From NCBI GenBank assembly GCA_951804985.1, contig OX638134.1:79897679-79961678 (forward strand): a stretch of DNA of 64,000 nt, in the 5' to 3' direction. Below the pieces are notes generated by a model. The model was not told the DNA's origin. It worked only from the letters and a program-made list of their open reading frames with translations, and searched no databases. The position numbers and the translations under genes were made by a program. This stretch comes from Dryomyza anilis. Taxonomy: Eukaryota > Arthropoda > Insecta > Diptera > Dryomyzidae. Below, one piece after another: positions 24,201 through 36,900 of this stretch. Position 1 is the first letter of the stretch. Each line of letters begins with the position of its first letter.

Positions 24201-26616
24201 AATACCATACTATGAAATACTATTGAATATGAAATACTATTAAATATGAAATACTATTAAATATGAAATACTATTAAATATGAAATACTATTAAATATGA
24301 AATACTATTAAATATGAAATACTATTAAATATGAAATACTATTAAATATGAAATACTATTAAATATGAAATACTATTAAATATGAAATACTATTAAATAT
24401 AAAATACTATTGAATATGAAATACTATTAAATATGAAATACTATTAAATATGAAATACTATTAAATATGAAATACTATTAAATATGAAATACTATTAAAA
24501 ATGAAATACTATTAAATATGAAATACTATTAAATGTGAAATACTATTAAATATGAAATACTATTAAATATGAAATACTATTAAATATGAAATACTATTAA
24601 ATATGAAATACTATTATATATGAAATACTATTAAATATGAAATACTATTAAATATGAAATACTATTGAATATGAAATACTATTAAATATGAAATACTATT
24701 AAATATGAAATACTATTAAATATGAAATACTATTAAATATGAAATACTATTAAAAATGAAATACTATTAAATATGAAATACTATTAAATGTGAAATACTA
24801 TTAAATATGAAATACTATTAAATATGAAATACTATTAAATATGAAATACTATTTAATATGAAATACTATTAAATATGAAATACTATTAAATATGAAATAC
24901 TATTAAATATGAAATACTATTAAGTATGAAATACTATTAAATATGAAATACTATTAAATATGAAATACTATTAAATATGAAATACTATTAAATATGAAAT
25001 ACTATAAAATATGAAATACTATTAAATATGAAATACTATTAAATATGAAATACTATTAAATATGAAATACTATTGAATATGAAATACTATTAAATATGAA
25101 ATACTATTAAATATGAAATACTATTAAATATGAAATACTATACTATATGTAATACTATTAAATATGAAATACTATTAAATATGAAATACTATTAAATATG
25201 AAATACTATTGAATATGAAATACTATTAAATATGAAATACTATTAAATATGAAATACTATTAAATATGAAATACTATTAAATATGAAATACTATTAAATA
25301 TGAAATACTATTAAATATGAAATACTATTAAATATGAAATACTATTGAATATGAAATACTATTAAATATGAAATACTATTAAATATGAAATACTATTAAA
25401 TATGAAATACTATTCAATATGAAATACTATTAAATATGAAATACTAATAAATATGAAATACTATGAAATATGAAATACTATGAAATATGAAATACTATTA
25501 AATATGGAATACTATTAAATATGAAATACTATTAAATATGAAATACTATTAAATATGACATACTATTAAATATGAAATACTATTAAATATTAAATACTAT
25601 TGAATATGAAATACTATTAAATATGAAATACTATTAAATATGAAATACTATTAAATATGAAATACTATTAAATATGAAATACTATTAAATATGAAATACT
25701 ATTAAATATGAAATACTATTAAATATGAAATACTATTAAATATGAAATACTATTAAATATGAAATACTATTAAATATGAAATACTATTGAATATGAAATA
25801 CTATTAAATATGAAATACTATTAAATATGAAATACTATTAAATATGAAATACTATTAAATATGAAATACTATTAAATATGAAATACTATTAAATATGAAA
25901 TACTATTGAATATGAAATACTATTAAATATGAAATACTATTAAATATGAAATACTATTAAATATGAAATACTATTCAATATGAAATACTATTAAATATGA
26001 AATACTAATAAATATGAAATACTATGAAATATGAAATACTATGAAATATGAAATACTATTAAATATGAAATACTATTAAATATGAAATACTATTAAATAT
26101 GAAATACTATTAAATATGACATACTATTAAATATGAAATACTATTAAATATGAAATACTATTGAATATGAAATACTATTAAATATGAAATACTATTAAAT
26201 ATGAAATACTATTAAATATGAAATACTATTAAATATGAAATACTATTAAATATGAAATACTATTAAATATGAAATACTATTAAATATGAAATACTATTAA
26301 ATATGAAATACTATTAAATATGAAATACTATTAAATATGAAATACTATTAAATATGAAATACTATTAAATATGAAATATTATTAAATAATACTATTAAAT
26401 ATGAAATACTATTAAATATGAAATACTATTAAATATGAAATACTATTAAATATGAAATACTATTAAATATGAAATACTATTAAATATGAAATACTATTAA
26501 ATATGAAATACTATTAAATATGAAATACTATTAAATATGAAATACTATTAAATATGAAATACTATTAAATATGAAATACTATTAAATATGAAATACTATT
26601 AAATATGAAATACTAT
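24190..26616 (+). repeat. 17-bp satellite (ATGAAATACTATTAAAT)n, 2.4 kb
   Basis: About 143 copies, most identical or one base off. Variant signatures show internal segmental duplications: a block with TATTCAATATG, ACTAATAAAT and two CTATGAAATATG units occurs at 25411 and again at 25972 (561 bp, 33 units), and TATTAAAAATG followed by AAATGTG occurs at 24493 and 24748 (255 bp, 15 units). No frame longer than 60 residues. It begins inside a MITE copy. Confidence 0.96.
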
Positions 26617-27239
26617 TAAAATATTTTTTTTATTTGAACATTTACATTTTTATTTTTGTGTTATACCATCTACTCAAAAAGAGTTCATTTAACTAATTAC
26701 AATTTTTCTTGTTTTTTATTTGCATAACAAAATTAAACACATTATTAAATCAGATAATATAAAATCACATAATACAAATCACAACAAATTAGTACAATGC
26801 AAAAAAAAGAAACACTTTCTGCTATTTTAACATTTCGAAAACCACAAACAAAAGACGTTCGCTTTAAAAGAGGTTCTCATGGTATTTCTTAGGTTGAGAT
26901 TTTTTTGCTTTGTATAATGTTAAAATGTTTTCACTACTGTTTTTCGCAACGATTTGACAATAACTGAGACACGCGTCACGCTGCCACAGATGTTTTCTAG
27001 TTTTTATTATTATGATTTTTCTTATGTTGGGCACCAACTTTGGAATCTTTTCTTCTGCATCTTCTTTATTGTGATCTTTTTATTTTTTTCATCGCAGCTT
27101 CAGCAAACACACAAGAAAACATTTTTATTCTTTAACAAATAAAATTCATTTTTTTATTTTCCTTAGATTTTCACAAATTTACCCTAGTTTGTTTTTGTAC
27201 CCTCAGTTATTGTTGTTGTTGTTGTTATCATTATTGTTG
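26617..27239. other. AT-rich intergenic DNA
   Basis: Nothing recognisable. The frame at 26954-27142 is Phe/Ile-rich without a motif. Confidence 0.4.
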
Positions 27240-28100
27240 TTGTCATCACCGCTGTTTCTACAATCGCGCTTCGTAGCTTTTTTCATCAGTTTCGCTTTTG
27301 TTGAACCTCGCGATGGACGCATTTTCTACGTTGCGCCCACCACAACGCGAAATATATTTTTTAATATTTTTCAAAAACTGTTCGTTTATTTTCATTTGCA
27401 ATAAATGCATTATAGATTTAATTGTTGTCAAATACTTTTCAATCATTATTTTTGAAACTTTTATTTCAAATGTTTTTGACTCAAATATTTTTTGACTGTT
27501 TGTATTTTACTCGTTATAAAAATTGTCAAAATTTAAACGTAATTTTATCAAAAAAAAAAAATCTTTTGTTTTCATAATAAAAATATATATAAAACAACAG
27601 AAGAAGAACAAATTCTTTAGTGTTTTGAAATTGAAACTGTCGCCGCTGTCGCATTCGTTGTTACCTCGTCGTGGCTCTTCGTCGTCGTCGTAGTCGCCGC
27701 CGCCGCCATTGTCGTAATTAATTTTGAAATAAATTAAAGCGCGCGCGTGTTTTTTTTTTTAATTTTTTCAATTGTAAATATTACACCGCAGTGTGCTGTC
27801 AAACAACTGCCTAAAAAAATATTTGAAATAATTTGAATATTAATTGTTAAGCAAAGAATCAAGTGCAACAATTTGCCAACAATGTAAAAATATATTTTGC
27901 AGTTGAATCATAATTGTTTGCCACACGTTTTTACGATGTGCAAATAATTTAATCTATACAAAAAACAAAAAAAAAAAAACAAATTAAATTTACGCAAACA
28001 GTTGTGTCTGCGTTTTTTACGATATACAGCGTGAAGTGTGAATTAATTAAATTTAGTAAATACAGGCGCAAAGTAGTAGGTGTCAGAAAAAGGCGCAAAA
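27240..28100. promoter_or_regulatory. GC- and CpG-rich island, candidate promoter or 5' exon
   Basis: Two patches (27240-27350 and 27635-27715) are rich in CG dinucleotides and GTC/GCC trinucleotides inside DNA that is otherwise strongly AT-rich. In flies such patches often mark promoters, 5' untranslated exons or short coding exons. On the minus strand, an ATG at 27709 opens 15 codons (Met, four Ala, five Thr, then KSHDE) ending at a GAG/GTAACA donor-like site at 27665. Nothing further ties this to a gene, so function and strand are undecided. Confidence 0.25.
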
Positions 28101-29076
28101 CATGTACCAGACATGTCCAAATTAGTATTTATAACTAAAACATATTTAAGTTTTATTATTTTAACTTAATTAAATCTGATTAGAAAATACAATATTAATT
28201 AAACTTCTAGTTTTTTTTTTAGTTTAGTGTTTCTTTGGTGTATATTATGAAAAGCTGTTTTTGTTTGATTAAAAAGTCGCTTTCGCTGGTTTAAAAAGCT
28301 GTTTTCATTGAGTTTTATGAGCGTATAATTCGTAGCCCCTAATTTGAGTTTTAATATTGCATACTTTTGGGCATAGGCATCGTAATAAAATATGAAATAT
28401 TGCATATTGGTTAGGATTCGGATTAATTTTAAATATTTTATATTAAAATTTTTCGTATTTTATATTCGAATGTTGCGTATTTTACAGCTTATTTCATTAT
28501 AAAAGCTTTCCTTAAAAATTTATTTCAAGTTCGTATAATTCGTAGTCCTTACTTTGCGTATTATTCAATATTGCACTGTTGCATACTTTACATTCAAATG
28601 TTGCATATTTTGGGGCTGTATTTAAATTTAAAATACTGCATATTTTGCGGACTCTTTTATATTTAAAATAAGCGTAAAGGCTTAAAAGCAAAATGTAAAA
28701 TAGTTGTCGATATTTTAATATTATTTTGATTAATCCTTTAACATCCTGTAAAACAAAAAAATATGCTATACATTTTTTTGTACCATCATTAGTCAGCAGC
28801 AACGACACTCGTCGTGGCACGAAATAATCGCAATCAAGTCGCCCATTAAAATTAAACCCAAACAACATGCAGTAGGCAGCACTTAATTCATTCATGTCCA
28901 CCTACGGTCCTTGCAGCGATGTCCTTGTAAAATTTGCGACATGCAAGCAAACGACATTTTCGATTGGCACATGTTTGGAGCTTCAATTTAAATACAAATT
29001 TTACAATTTATTGAAATTTTTAAAAATATATAAGAAAAATATAAATAATATAAAAAAAATAATTTCAATTAATTAA
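28101..29076. other. Intergenic DNA with diverged duplications
   Basis: CGTATAATTCGTAG occurs at about 28322 and 28532, and the words TTGCATA(C/T)TTT recur between 28355 and 28650, indicating an old tandem duplication of about 200 bp. The minus-strand frame at 28512-28901 (129 residues) covers this repeat and has no recognisable domain; I do not call it a gene. Confidence 0.4.
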
Positions 29077-30295
29077 AATAAATTAATAAATTAATAAATT
29101 AATAAATTAATAAATTAATAAATTAATAAATTAATAAATTAATAAATTAATAAATTAATAAATTAATAAATTAATAAATTAATAAATTAATAAATTAATA
29201 AATTAATAAATTAATAAATTAATAAATTAATAAATTAATAAATTAATAAATTAATAAATTAATAAATTAATAAATTAATAAATTAATAAATTAATAAATT
29301 AATAAATTAATAAATTAATAAATTAATAAATTAATAAATTAATAAATTAATAAATTAATAAATTAATAAATTAATAAATTAATAAATTAATAAATTAATA
29401 AATTAATAAATTAATAAATTAATAAATTAATAAATTAATAAATTAATAAATTAATAAATTAATAAATTAATAAATTAATAAATTAATAAATTAATAAATT
29501 AATAAATTAATAAATTAATAAATTAATAAATTAATAAATTAATAAATTAATAAATTAATAAATTAATAAATTAATAAATTAATAAATTAATAAATTAATA
29601 AATTAATAAATTAATAAATTAATAAATTAATAAATTAATAAATTAATAAATTAATAAATTAATAAATTAATAAATTAATAAATTAATAAATTAATAAATT
29701 AATAAATTAATAAATTAATAAATTAATAAATTAATAAATTAATAAATTAATAAATTAATAAATTAATAAATTAATAAATTAATAAATTAATAAATTAATA
29801 AATTAATAAATTAATAAATTAATAAATTAATAAATTAATAAATTAATAAATTAATAAATTAATAAATTAATAAATTAATAAATTAATAAATTAATAAATT
29901 AATAAATTAATAAATTAATAAATTAATAAATTAATAAATTAATAAATTAATAAATTAATAAATTAATAAATTAATAAATTAATAAATTAATAAATTAATA
30001 AATTAATAAATTAATAAATTAATAAATTAATAAATTAATAAATTAATAAATTAATAAATTAATAAATTAATAAATTAATAAATTAATAAATTAATAAATT
30101 AATAAATTAATAAATTAATAAATTAATAAATTAATAAATTAATAAATTAATAAATTAATAAATTAATAAATTAATAAATTAATAAATTAATAAATTAATA
30201 AATTAATAAATTAATAAATTAATAAATTAATAAATTAATAAATTAATAAATTAATAAATTAATAAATTAATAAATTAACAAATTAATAAATTAAT
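29077..30295. repeat. Near-perfect 8-bp microsatellite (AATTAATA)n, 1.2 kb
   Basis: About 150 uninterrupted copies. The only substitution I see is one AATTAACA near 30277, close to the right edge. Such purity over 1.2 kb implies very recent expansion, continuing turnover or an assembly effect. Confidence 0.97.
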
Positions 30296-30463
30296 ATTAA
30301 ATAAAGGATCATTGAAAAATATTATAAATAGTTAAAAGGGAAAAATAAAATATCAACAAATGCAAAATAATTTACATTTTATTTTTTATTATTACCTTTT
30401 ATTGTTTGTCGCTTTTTTTCGCAATTAGCGTGTGCGACTAATGAAGCCTACTTTTCAGCGCTG

Positions 30464-30513
30464 GCGGCACGTGCCGCTGGCTGCCCGCATCCGCCTGTGT
30501 TATCGATAACACA
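30464..30513. promoter_or_regulatory. Palindromic E-box and DRE-type palindrome
   Basis: GCGGCACGTGCCGC (30464-30477) is a perfect 14-bp palindrome centred on the E-box CACGTG. TGTGTTATCGATAACACA (30496-30513) is a perfect 18-bp palindrome containing TATCGATA, the core of the Drosophila DRE bound by DREF. They lie 32 bp apart centre to centre, in a short GC-rich patch 2.2 kb upstream of the transporter start codon and on its sense side. DRE is a common core-promoter-associated motif of broadly expressed fly genes. Assignment to this gene is inference. Confidence 0.45.
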
Positions 30514-31154
30514 AAGGCAACAAAATACATGCTTTCGTCATCAAAATGTCGTAGGTTCTACACCCGCAGCTGGTGCTGCTGTCGCTGCCTGCTATTTGGC
30601 ATATTTCCAAAATTCACTACAACATATGCTAATGATAACGTGAGGCGTGACTATTACTCACTTTCTGGCAGCTTTTGTTTTGCCAACCTACTCTTGTTAC
30701 ACAGCTGTCAGTTTTTGCACTCACGACAATAATTTAACTGCATTTTTCAGTTTCTTTTGATTTTAAAATAAAATGTAAACTCCTCAAACTATGCAACATA
30801 ATTTTTGCAATATGCAATATAAGCCCTAGCTTCTCTGCCAATAAGTTGACATTGAAAATATAAATTTTAACACTTTGTCTTCAGGCACTGTTTGTGCGTT
30901 CAGTTCTTGTCTTGCCTTTTCGTTATTTACTTCTTGGCCACTTTTTGTTTGTTTAATTCTGTAGATTTTTGTTTTCTTTGCTTTTTATATTTTTTTTCAT
31001 TTTATATTAGACAACCGGCGACTTATTGTTTGCTTTTTCCTTATTTTTGTTCGCACAACACTTCAACTGAAGTAGTTATACACATTGGTTGTTATGTCCT
31101 TCTTTCTTTTACAGCAAGGACATTTGTGCCACTTGGACAGGTTTTACTTAAAGA
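30514..31154. other. 5' flanking DNA, no supported gene
   Basis: Frames at 30529-30732 and 30892-31170 follow the palindromes but show no domain, and are Cys/Phe/Leu-rich. The stretch could include an untranslated first exon. Confidence 0.35.
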
Positions 31155-31600
31155 AGTTTTTCCTTACTAAAATTTTAGTGAAAAATTAAATTTTGGTTAA
31201 CATTTGAAATTTTAGTGAAAATCTGAATTTTCAGTAAAAATTTTAATTTTTTATTGAAAAATTGAATTTTTAGTGAAAATTTGAATTTTTAGTGAAAATT
31301 TGAATTTTTTAGTGAAAATTTGAATTTTTAATGAAAAATTGAATTTTTAATGAAAAAATGAATTTTTAGTGAAAAAATGAATTTTTAGTGACAATTTGAA
31401 TTTTTAGTGAAAATTTGAATTTTTAGTGAAAATTTGAATTTTTACTGAAAATTTAAATTTTTAATGAAAATTTGAATTTTTAATGAAAATTTGAATTTTT
31501 AATAAAAATTTGAATTTTTAATGAAAAATTGAATTTTTAATGAAAATTTGAATTTTTAATGAAAATTTGAATTTTTAATGAAAATTTGAATTTTTAGTGG
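31155..31600 (+). repeat. 19-bp hairpin satellite, array D
   Basis: About 23 copies of (T)TTTTTAGTGAAAATTTGAA and TTTTTAATGAAAATTTGAA variants, same orientation as array A, more diverged. It ends in a run of about 15 Ts at 31601. It lies about 1.1 kb upstream of the transporter start codon. Confidence 0.9.
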
Positions 31601-32728
31601 TTTTTTTTTTTTTTATGGTTTGAAATTTGAGGTTGGTTTTTGTAAAGTCGAAATTGCTTATAAGGCTATTCATAAATTTAATTTATACAATAGATATTTT
31701 ATAGATAAAATAAATATAGATTAAATTAAAATTAGTGTAAAGAAAAATATTAAACACTGAAAAATAAAATTACAAAAAGTGCAAAATAAAAATAAAAGAC
31801 ATATGAAAAGTTCCTAAGTAACGGTGAAAACTACAAAAAGAAAAAAGAAAAATAAAGCGGAAAGCTAAAAATAGCAGCTGTTTTATGCGAATGAAATATT
31901 AAATAAATTCAAATAATCATATTTTTGCTTGCATCCTGTTTCCTGTTGCTGATTCATGCGGTTCCTGTTCAATCCAAGCGGATGCTGCCTGGATATAAAT
32001 TTTATAAAAAAAAGAAACTCGAAAGGAAGGCAACAAAAAATGTAAATAAAGTAAAAGAACTGTGATGCCAAAGAAACTATGCTAAAAGGTTTATTGTGAA
32101 AATTTCAAATTTTTAGCAAAAAAAAAATCTTTTAAAGAATCGTTTGTGATAGTGTTGAAAAAAAACAACAAATTTGCGTGCAATTATTAAAAAAGAAAAA
32201 TTATTTAAAAGAGTAAAAAAAAAATTTAAAAATTATTTACAAAATAAAAAAAATCTAAAGAAACAAAATTTAATTAATAAAATATACAGAAAGTATTAAA
32301 TTTATTAAAAAATTATTGAAAATATAAAATAGAAGATATATTTAAAATTAATATTTATGAAAATATAAAATTTATGAAGAGAAAAAAACAAAAATTAAAA
32401 AATACATAAAAATTTAAATTTATAAAAATATAAAAAATATTTTCTTTTTGATTTCAAATTTACAAAAAAAAAAATTATATTTCAAAATATACAAAAAACC
32501 AAAAGTAATAAAAATAAAAATATTTTATAAAAAAATTTAATTTGTAAAAATCTGTTTATAAAATTAATAAAAATATACAATTTAAATATATTAAAATTTA
32601 AAATTCATTATTAAAAAACATTAAAAAAATATTTTTTTTTAAAAAGATAAAAGTAAAAAAAATCAATAAAATTAAATAAAAAAAAATACTTTAAAAATCC
32701 AAAGTAATTACCAAACACATTCCTCGGC
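31601..32728. other. AT-rich DNA upstream of the transporter start codon
   Basis: Mostly A-rich. The 5' untranslated region is presumably here or further upstream, but no splice acceptor is obvious. An in-frame TAA at 32705-32707 precedes the ATG by 21 bases. Confidence 0.4.
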
Positions 32729-33928
32729 ATGAGCACAACCAATAACTCTGCTGCGCCTGCTATTGCTCCTGCCTCTGTTGCTCCCGCTGCTGTTGTTACC
32801 GCTGTTGCCGCCAACGTTGTCGTTGCGAACATTTACGAAGATGCTGCGCCGCTCTCCTCCATCGACGATGAGTTTCTCGGCACCGACGATGCCGACACGA
32901 GTTTCGAAATTGACGAACCCGATGATGACTACGATGTTGATGAGGAGCTGCAAGAAAACGATGCCGATGAAGCAGATGACGCCGATAAACAGGAGAAACT
33001 TTTCGACGATATTTATAATACATTGGACAGACGACGACAACAACAGCGAACACGACGTCGTCAAAGTCACAACAACAACAACATTTTGCCATCCTGTACC
33101 TGCAGTCACATAAACGAGCGTCTCTCGCGCAAGGAGCCGTCACCAGCAGCCACAGTCGCTAAGCGATCGCAATCAACCGAATCATGTCGCTGCTGCGGTG
33201 GCGATGTCGAAGATGACGACGACGCCATCAAACATTCCCCAACACGCGACACACTCACGCGCAATGTTGTGCCCGTCGTGCATATTCGGCACGATGCCGA
33301 ATCGCCAACGCACTCGGACACCGAGTGTTCTTCCGCCTCCTCACACACGGCTGCCTCACGCACTGACGGCTCCTCGACGCCGACAACGGCTGATGTAGCC
33401 GATCTTTCAGTAACGGCTGCGACGCTAACGCCGACCGCCTACAGTGAGCGGCTGCGTTTGGCAAAATTAACTCCGCGCGCGCTACATCTCATGAACGCGG
33501 CTGCGGCGGCAAATGGTGATGGCAATGCCGACGATAATCTCTCTGCATCTATAGCAACCACAACGACGGAGCTAGATCTAGATGGTGTTGGTGTTGGTGT
33601 TGCTGCGGCTGCCGGTGCTGGTATCGTCTCAACCGTTAGTCCCTACAATCGACAGCGCATGATTCGTCTGCAGCAACAACAACATTCAATTACTGTGACT
33701 CCCGCAGTTTTGCCGGCGCTAGATCCAACGGCGGCTGTGCTGGCAGCCGTTACCACTGCCGTCGATGAGTTGCCGTCGACTTCGTTTAAATTACAGTCGG
33801 CGGGCGGACACAAACGCACGCTGTCGTCGACATCGTATCATTCAGTGGGCGTGTATTCACTGCCGACGATCACGTCGCAGGACTCGAGACGCCGGGCCTT
33901 CAACAAGATCCGACAGATGTGCTCGATG
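32729..33928 (+). CDS. MFSD14: Exon 1: 400-residue low-complexity N-terminal region
   Basis: It encodes residues 1-400 and ends in phase 0 at ATG/GTAATA. Regions in order: Ala/Val-rich (8-33), strongly acidic (45-95), Arg/Gln-rich (101-112), two Cys clusters (SCTC 122-125, SCRCCGG 152-158) followed by EDDDD, Ser/Thr-rich (190-235), Ala- and Thr-rich (256-300), a QQQQ tract (315-318) and a Ser/Arg tail ending AFNKIRQMCSM. No membrane segment or known domain is evident. Third codon positions are G/C-rich, unlike the surroundings, supporting real coding. The frames overlapping it in other phases (both strands, 32611-33464) are shadows. Confidence 0.88.
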
Positions 33929-36900
33929 GTAATATATAATTTTAATTTTTAATTATTTTTTCAATCGATACAATTTTCTCTTGGAAAAATTGTAAAAGTT
34001 TCGATGAACTACTTACTGTTTATTGCATTATGCTAATGAATGAATTCATCATTTTAATGAACAAATTTATCAGTTTAATGAATTAGTTCACAATATTAAT
34101 GCAATAAACAGTTCTTTAATTTAAAATGTATATAACGTTCTTGTACTAATAATCGGACCAAAAATAGTTTATTATTAAAATATGGACATATTGATATATT
34201 CAAATACAACCAACTTACGTATCATAATATTGATGAATAAATACAATAAATACTTCATAAAAACTTTGCATATTTCATTAATACTTCATTATTACTTTGA
34301 TTACTTTAAAAATTTTATAAATATATTAAAATACCATTAATACATTGTAAATACTATGCATTTTTCAAAAATATTTCATAAATACTATGAATACTATTCA
34401 GACATTCAATAATACTTCAAAAAGAATTCATAGTATTTATGAATTCTCTATAAGTAATATAAATACATACTACATAAATACGATGAACGCTTTATAAAAC
34501 TCTGACCACTTTATAAATATTACGAACTCTTCAAAAATACTATGAAAAATTTAAAAATACTTTGAATGTATTATAAATTCTAGGAGTACTTCATAAATGC
34601 TTTGAATGCAAGATACTATGAACTCTTCAAAAATACTATGAAATTTTCATTAATACTATGAATAATTCATAAAATCTATGAATACTGTATATATACTATA
34701 AATACTTCATAAATACTATAAATTCTTCATAAATTCTATGAATACTTTATCAATACTATGCATACATTATAAATACTATGAACTCTTTGTAAATACTATG
34801 AATAATTCATACACTTTATGAATACTTCATATATACTATGAATACTTTATCACATTTTAAATTATTCACAATTTTGATAAATGTTGATGTTGGTAAACAA
34901 TAAATATATTTTTTCTGTAGGTTATTCATCATATTATCTTTGTTTTTCTTTACACAACAATTTGTCTCTTTCACTCTTGCGTTTAATTCGCTGCGAGTGA
35001 CGGATGCAAGAACGATTTGGCGGTGCAAGAACAATATGACCTTGCATTAGCCAGAACAATAACCAGACTACCATATCGTCGTTGTAGAACTAAAAGTCAC
35101 CAACTACATTTTCAAAATGCCAATTGTTCCTTTACAAAAACCTTTGAATTTTCTTTTAATTTTCAATCGATGGTTCAATATTTATACCAAATGATAAGAA
35201 AATGTGAATCTATCAATTGCTATTTCAACTTAAAAAAATGTATCAATTACTTTTTGTAATAATTACCAACAAAGTTGAAATTTAAGATTTTCATAAAAAT
35301 GTATTTGGTGACTTTTAGTTCTAGAACGACGATATCTTGTTTTTGCATTTGCTCATCACTATTCGCTGCTATGACGCAAAACACTTTGTACATCATTCTG
35401 TCAGCTTAAGAACGACGCCATTTTCTTCATACTTTTGGCACAGACATTAAGACAATATGTTGTTGCTGTCACTGCTGCTAATGGCTGCCTTAAAGCGGCG
35501 TGGGTGGCCATTGAAATCCGCAGTCACACAGTAACGCACTTTATCATCGCCAACATTTTTTTTATTTAACTATGTATTTTATAATGTAGAAAAAAATATA
35601 TTTATAAAAATACAAAACTCTGCAAAATGCAATTTTTCATCTTAAAATTGCCGCTGCCATTAATTCTGCAGCCGTTATTAGACGCAATATTAGTTGTGCA
35701 CAAAAGGTCAGTCACGAAGGCAAGTGCAAGATTTTTTTTTAGTTTACAGTGCATTTGTGGTTTGTGTCAAGACTACGCATTAAATTTAATAAATTTGAAT
35801 TTATAATGGCGGCCATAATGACCCTCACGCGTCGTATCATCATTGGCATCATCACCAGAAATTAAACCAACCAACCCACAACCCCATGGAAATAACTAAC
35901 ATATGTTTGTAGTTTTATTTATAGTAACATCAACATTTACTATATTTATTTTATTACACTGCACGAATAAATTGAATAATTTTGATTTATTGCTCGGTGA
36001 AATATACACTAAGAAAAATAGAATATTTGCCTTTAATTCAATAAATCAATTTATACAAAAATTGCTAATAAAAATCGAATTATTTACAAAAACTTACAAA
36101 AACTTACAAAAACTGTAATTCAACAAATATTTTTGTCAATAAATTTTATTAAATTTGTATTTGTAAAAAAAATGTTTTTTATTCACCCAGAAAAAAATAC
36201 TATATAAATAATAGTTTTTTACTATTAAAAATAAGTAATAGGATAAATTATTATTTTAATCGGAAAATACTATTAAATACTAGAAAATACCATGACATTG
36301 CCATTGAGTTTATATGAAAAGATTTATTTTTTGTATACTATTAAATCAATAATTGTCCTATTGACAAATTTTAATGGGATTTGAGGGAATTTTTTTCTGG
36401 GTGTTAGCATTTTATAAATGTTTGCAAATAATTGATCTGTTATTTTAGCAAACGTTTTTTTGTCATTTAAATTTCTAGTTATTTGAACAATTTTTTGGTT
36501 ATTTAACCAACAAAATTTTGACTTCAATACATTTTTAAAAATTTTACTTCTAAATAAAAGCTCTGTAATTTTAACAATTGTTTATTGCCTTTTAACAATT
36601 TTTGGTCATTCAACAAAAATGATTGTCATTTACCAAATCTTTAATGATTTATTTAAAAAAAATTGTTTTGTGTTTTTAGCAAATAATATTTCATTTTAAC
36701 AATTTTTGGCAATTCAACAAATTTTGCTATAATGTAAATTGTAATTTTAGCAAGTATTTGTCTTATATCATTTTAAAAAACATTTGATTTTTAATGTTGG
36801 CTAATTTTTTTTATACACAAATTTTTTGTTATATAAATTTTAGGTTATTTTTAACAATGTTTGTTAATTTAAAAAATCTATAAAATTTTATTTACAAATG

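Noticed and set aside
24190..26616. Regularly spaced repeats resembling a CRISPR array
   Set aside because: There are no spacers: the 17-bp unit is directly tandem, and the genome is clearly eukaryotic.
28512..28901. 129-residue minus-strand frame
   Set aside because: It covers a diverged tandem duplication with repeated YNT/KYA words; no domain and no splice support.
32611..33464. Several frames of 60-130 residues on both strands over exon 1
   Set aside because: They overlap the real frame in other phases; the trinucleotide-rich, GC-rich exon keeps alternative frames open.
36009..36030. TACACTAAGAAAAAT as the left end of another CACTAAG-type element
   Set aside because: No matching right end was found within the following 1.5 kb, so it is not called as an element.
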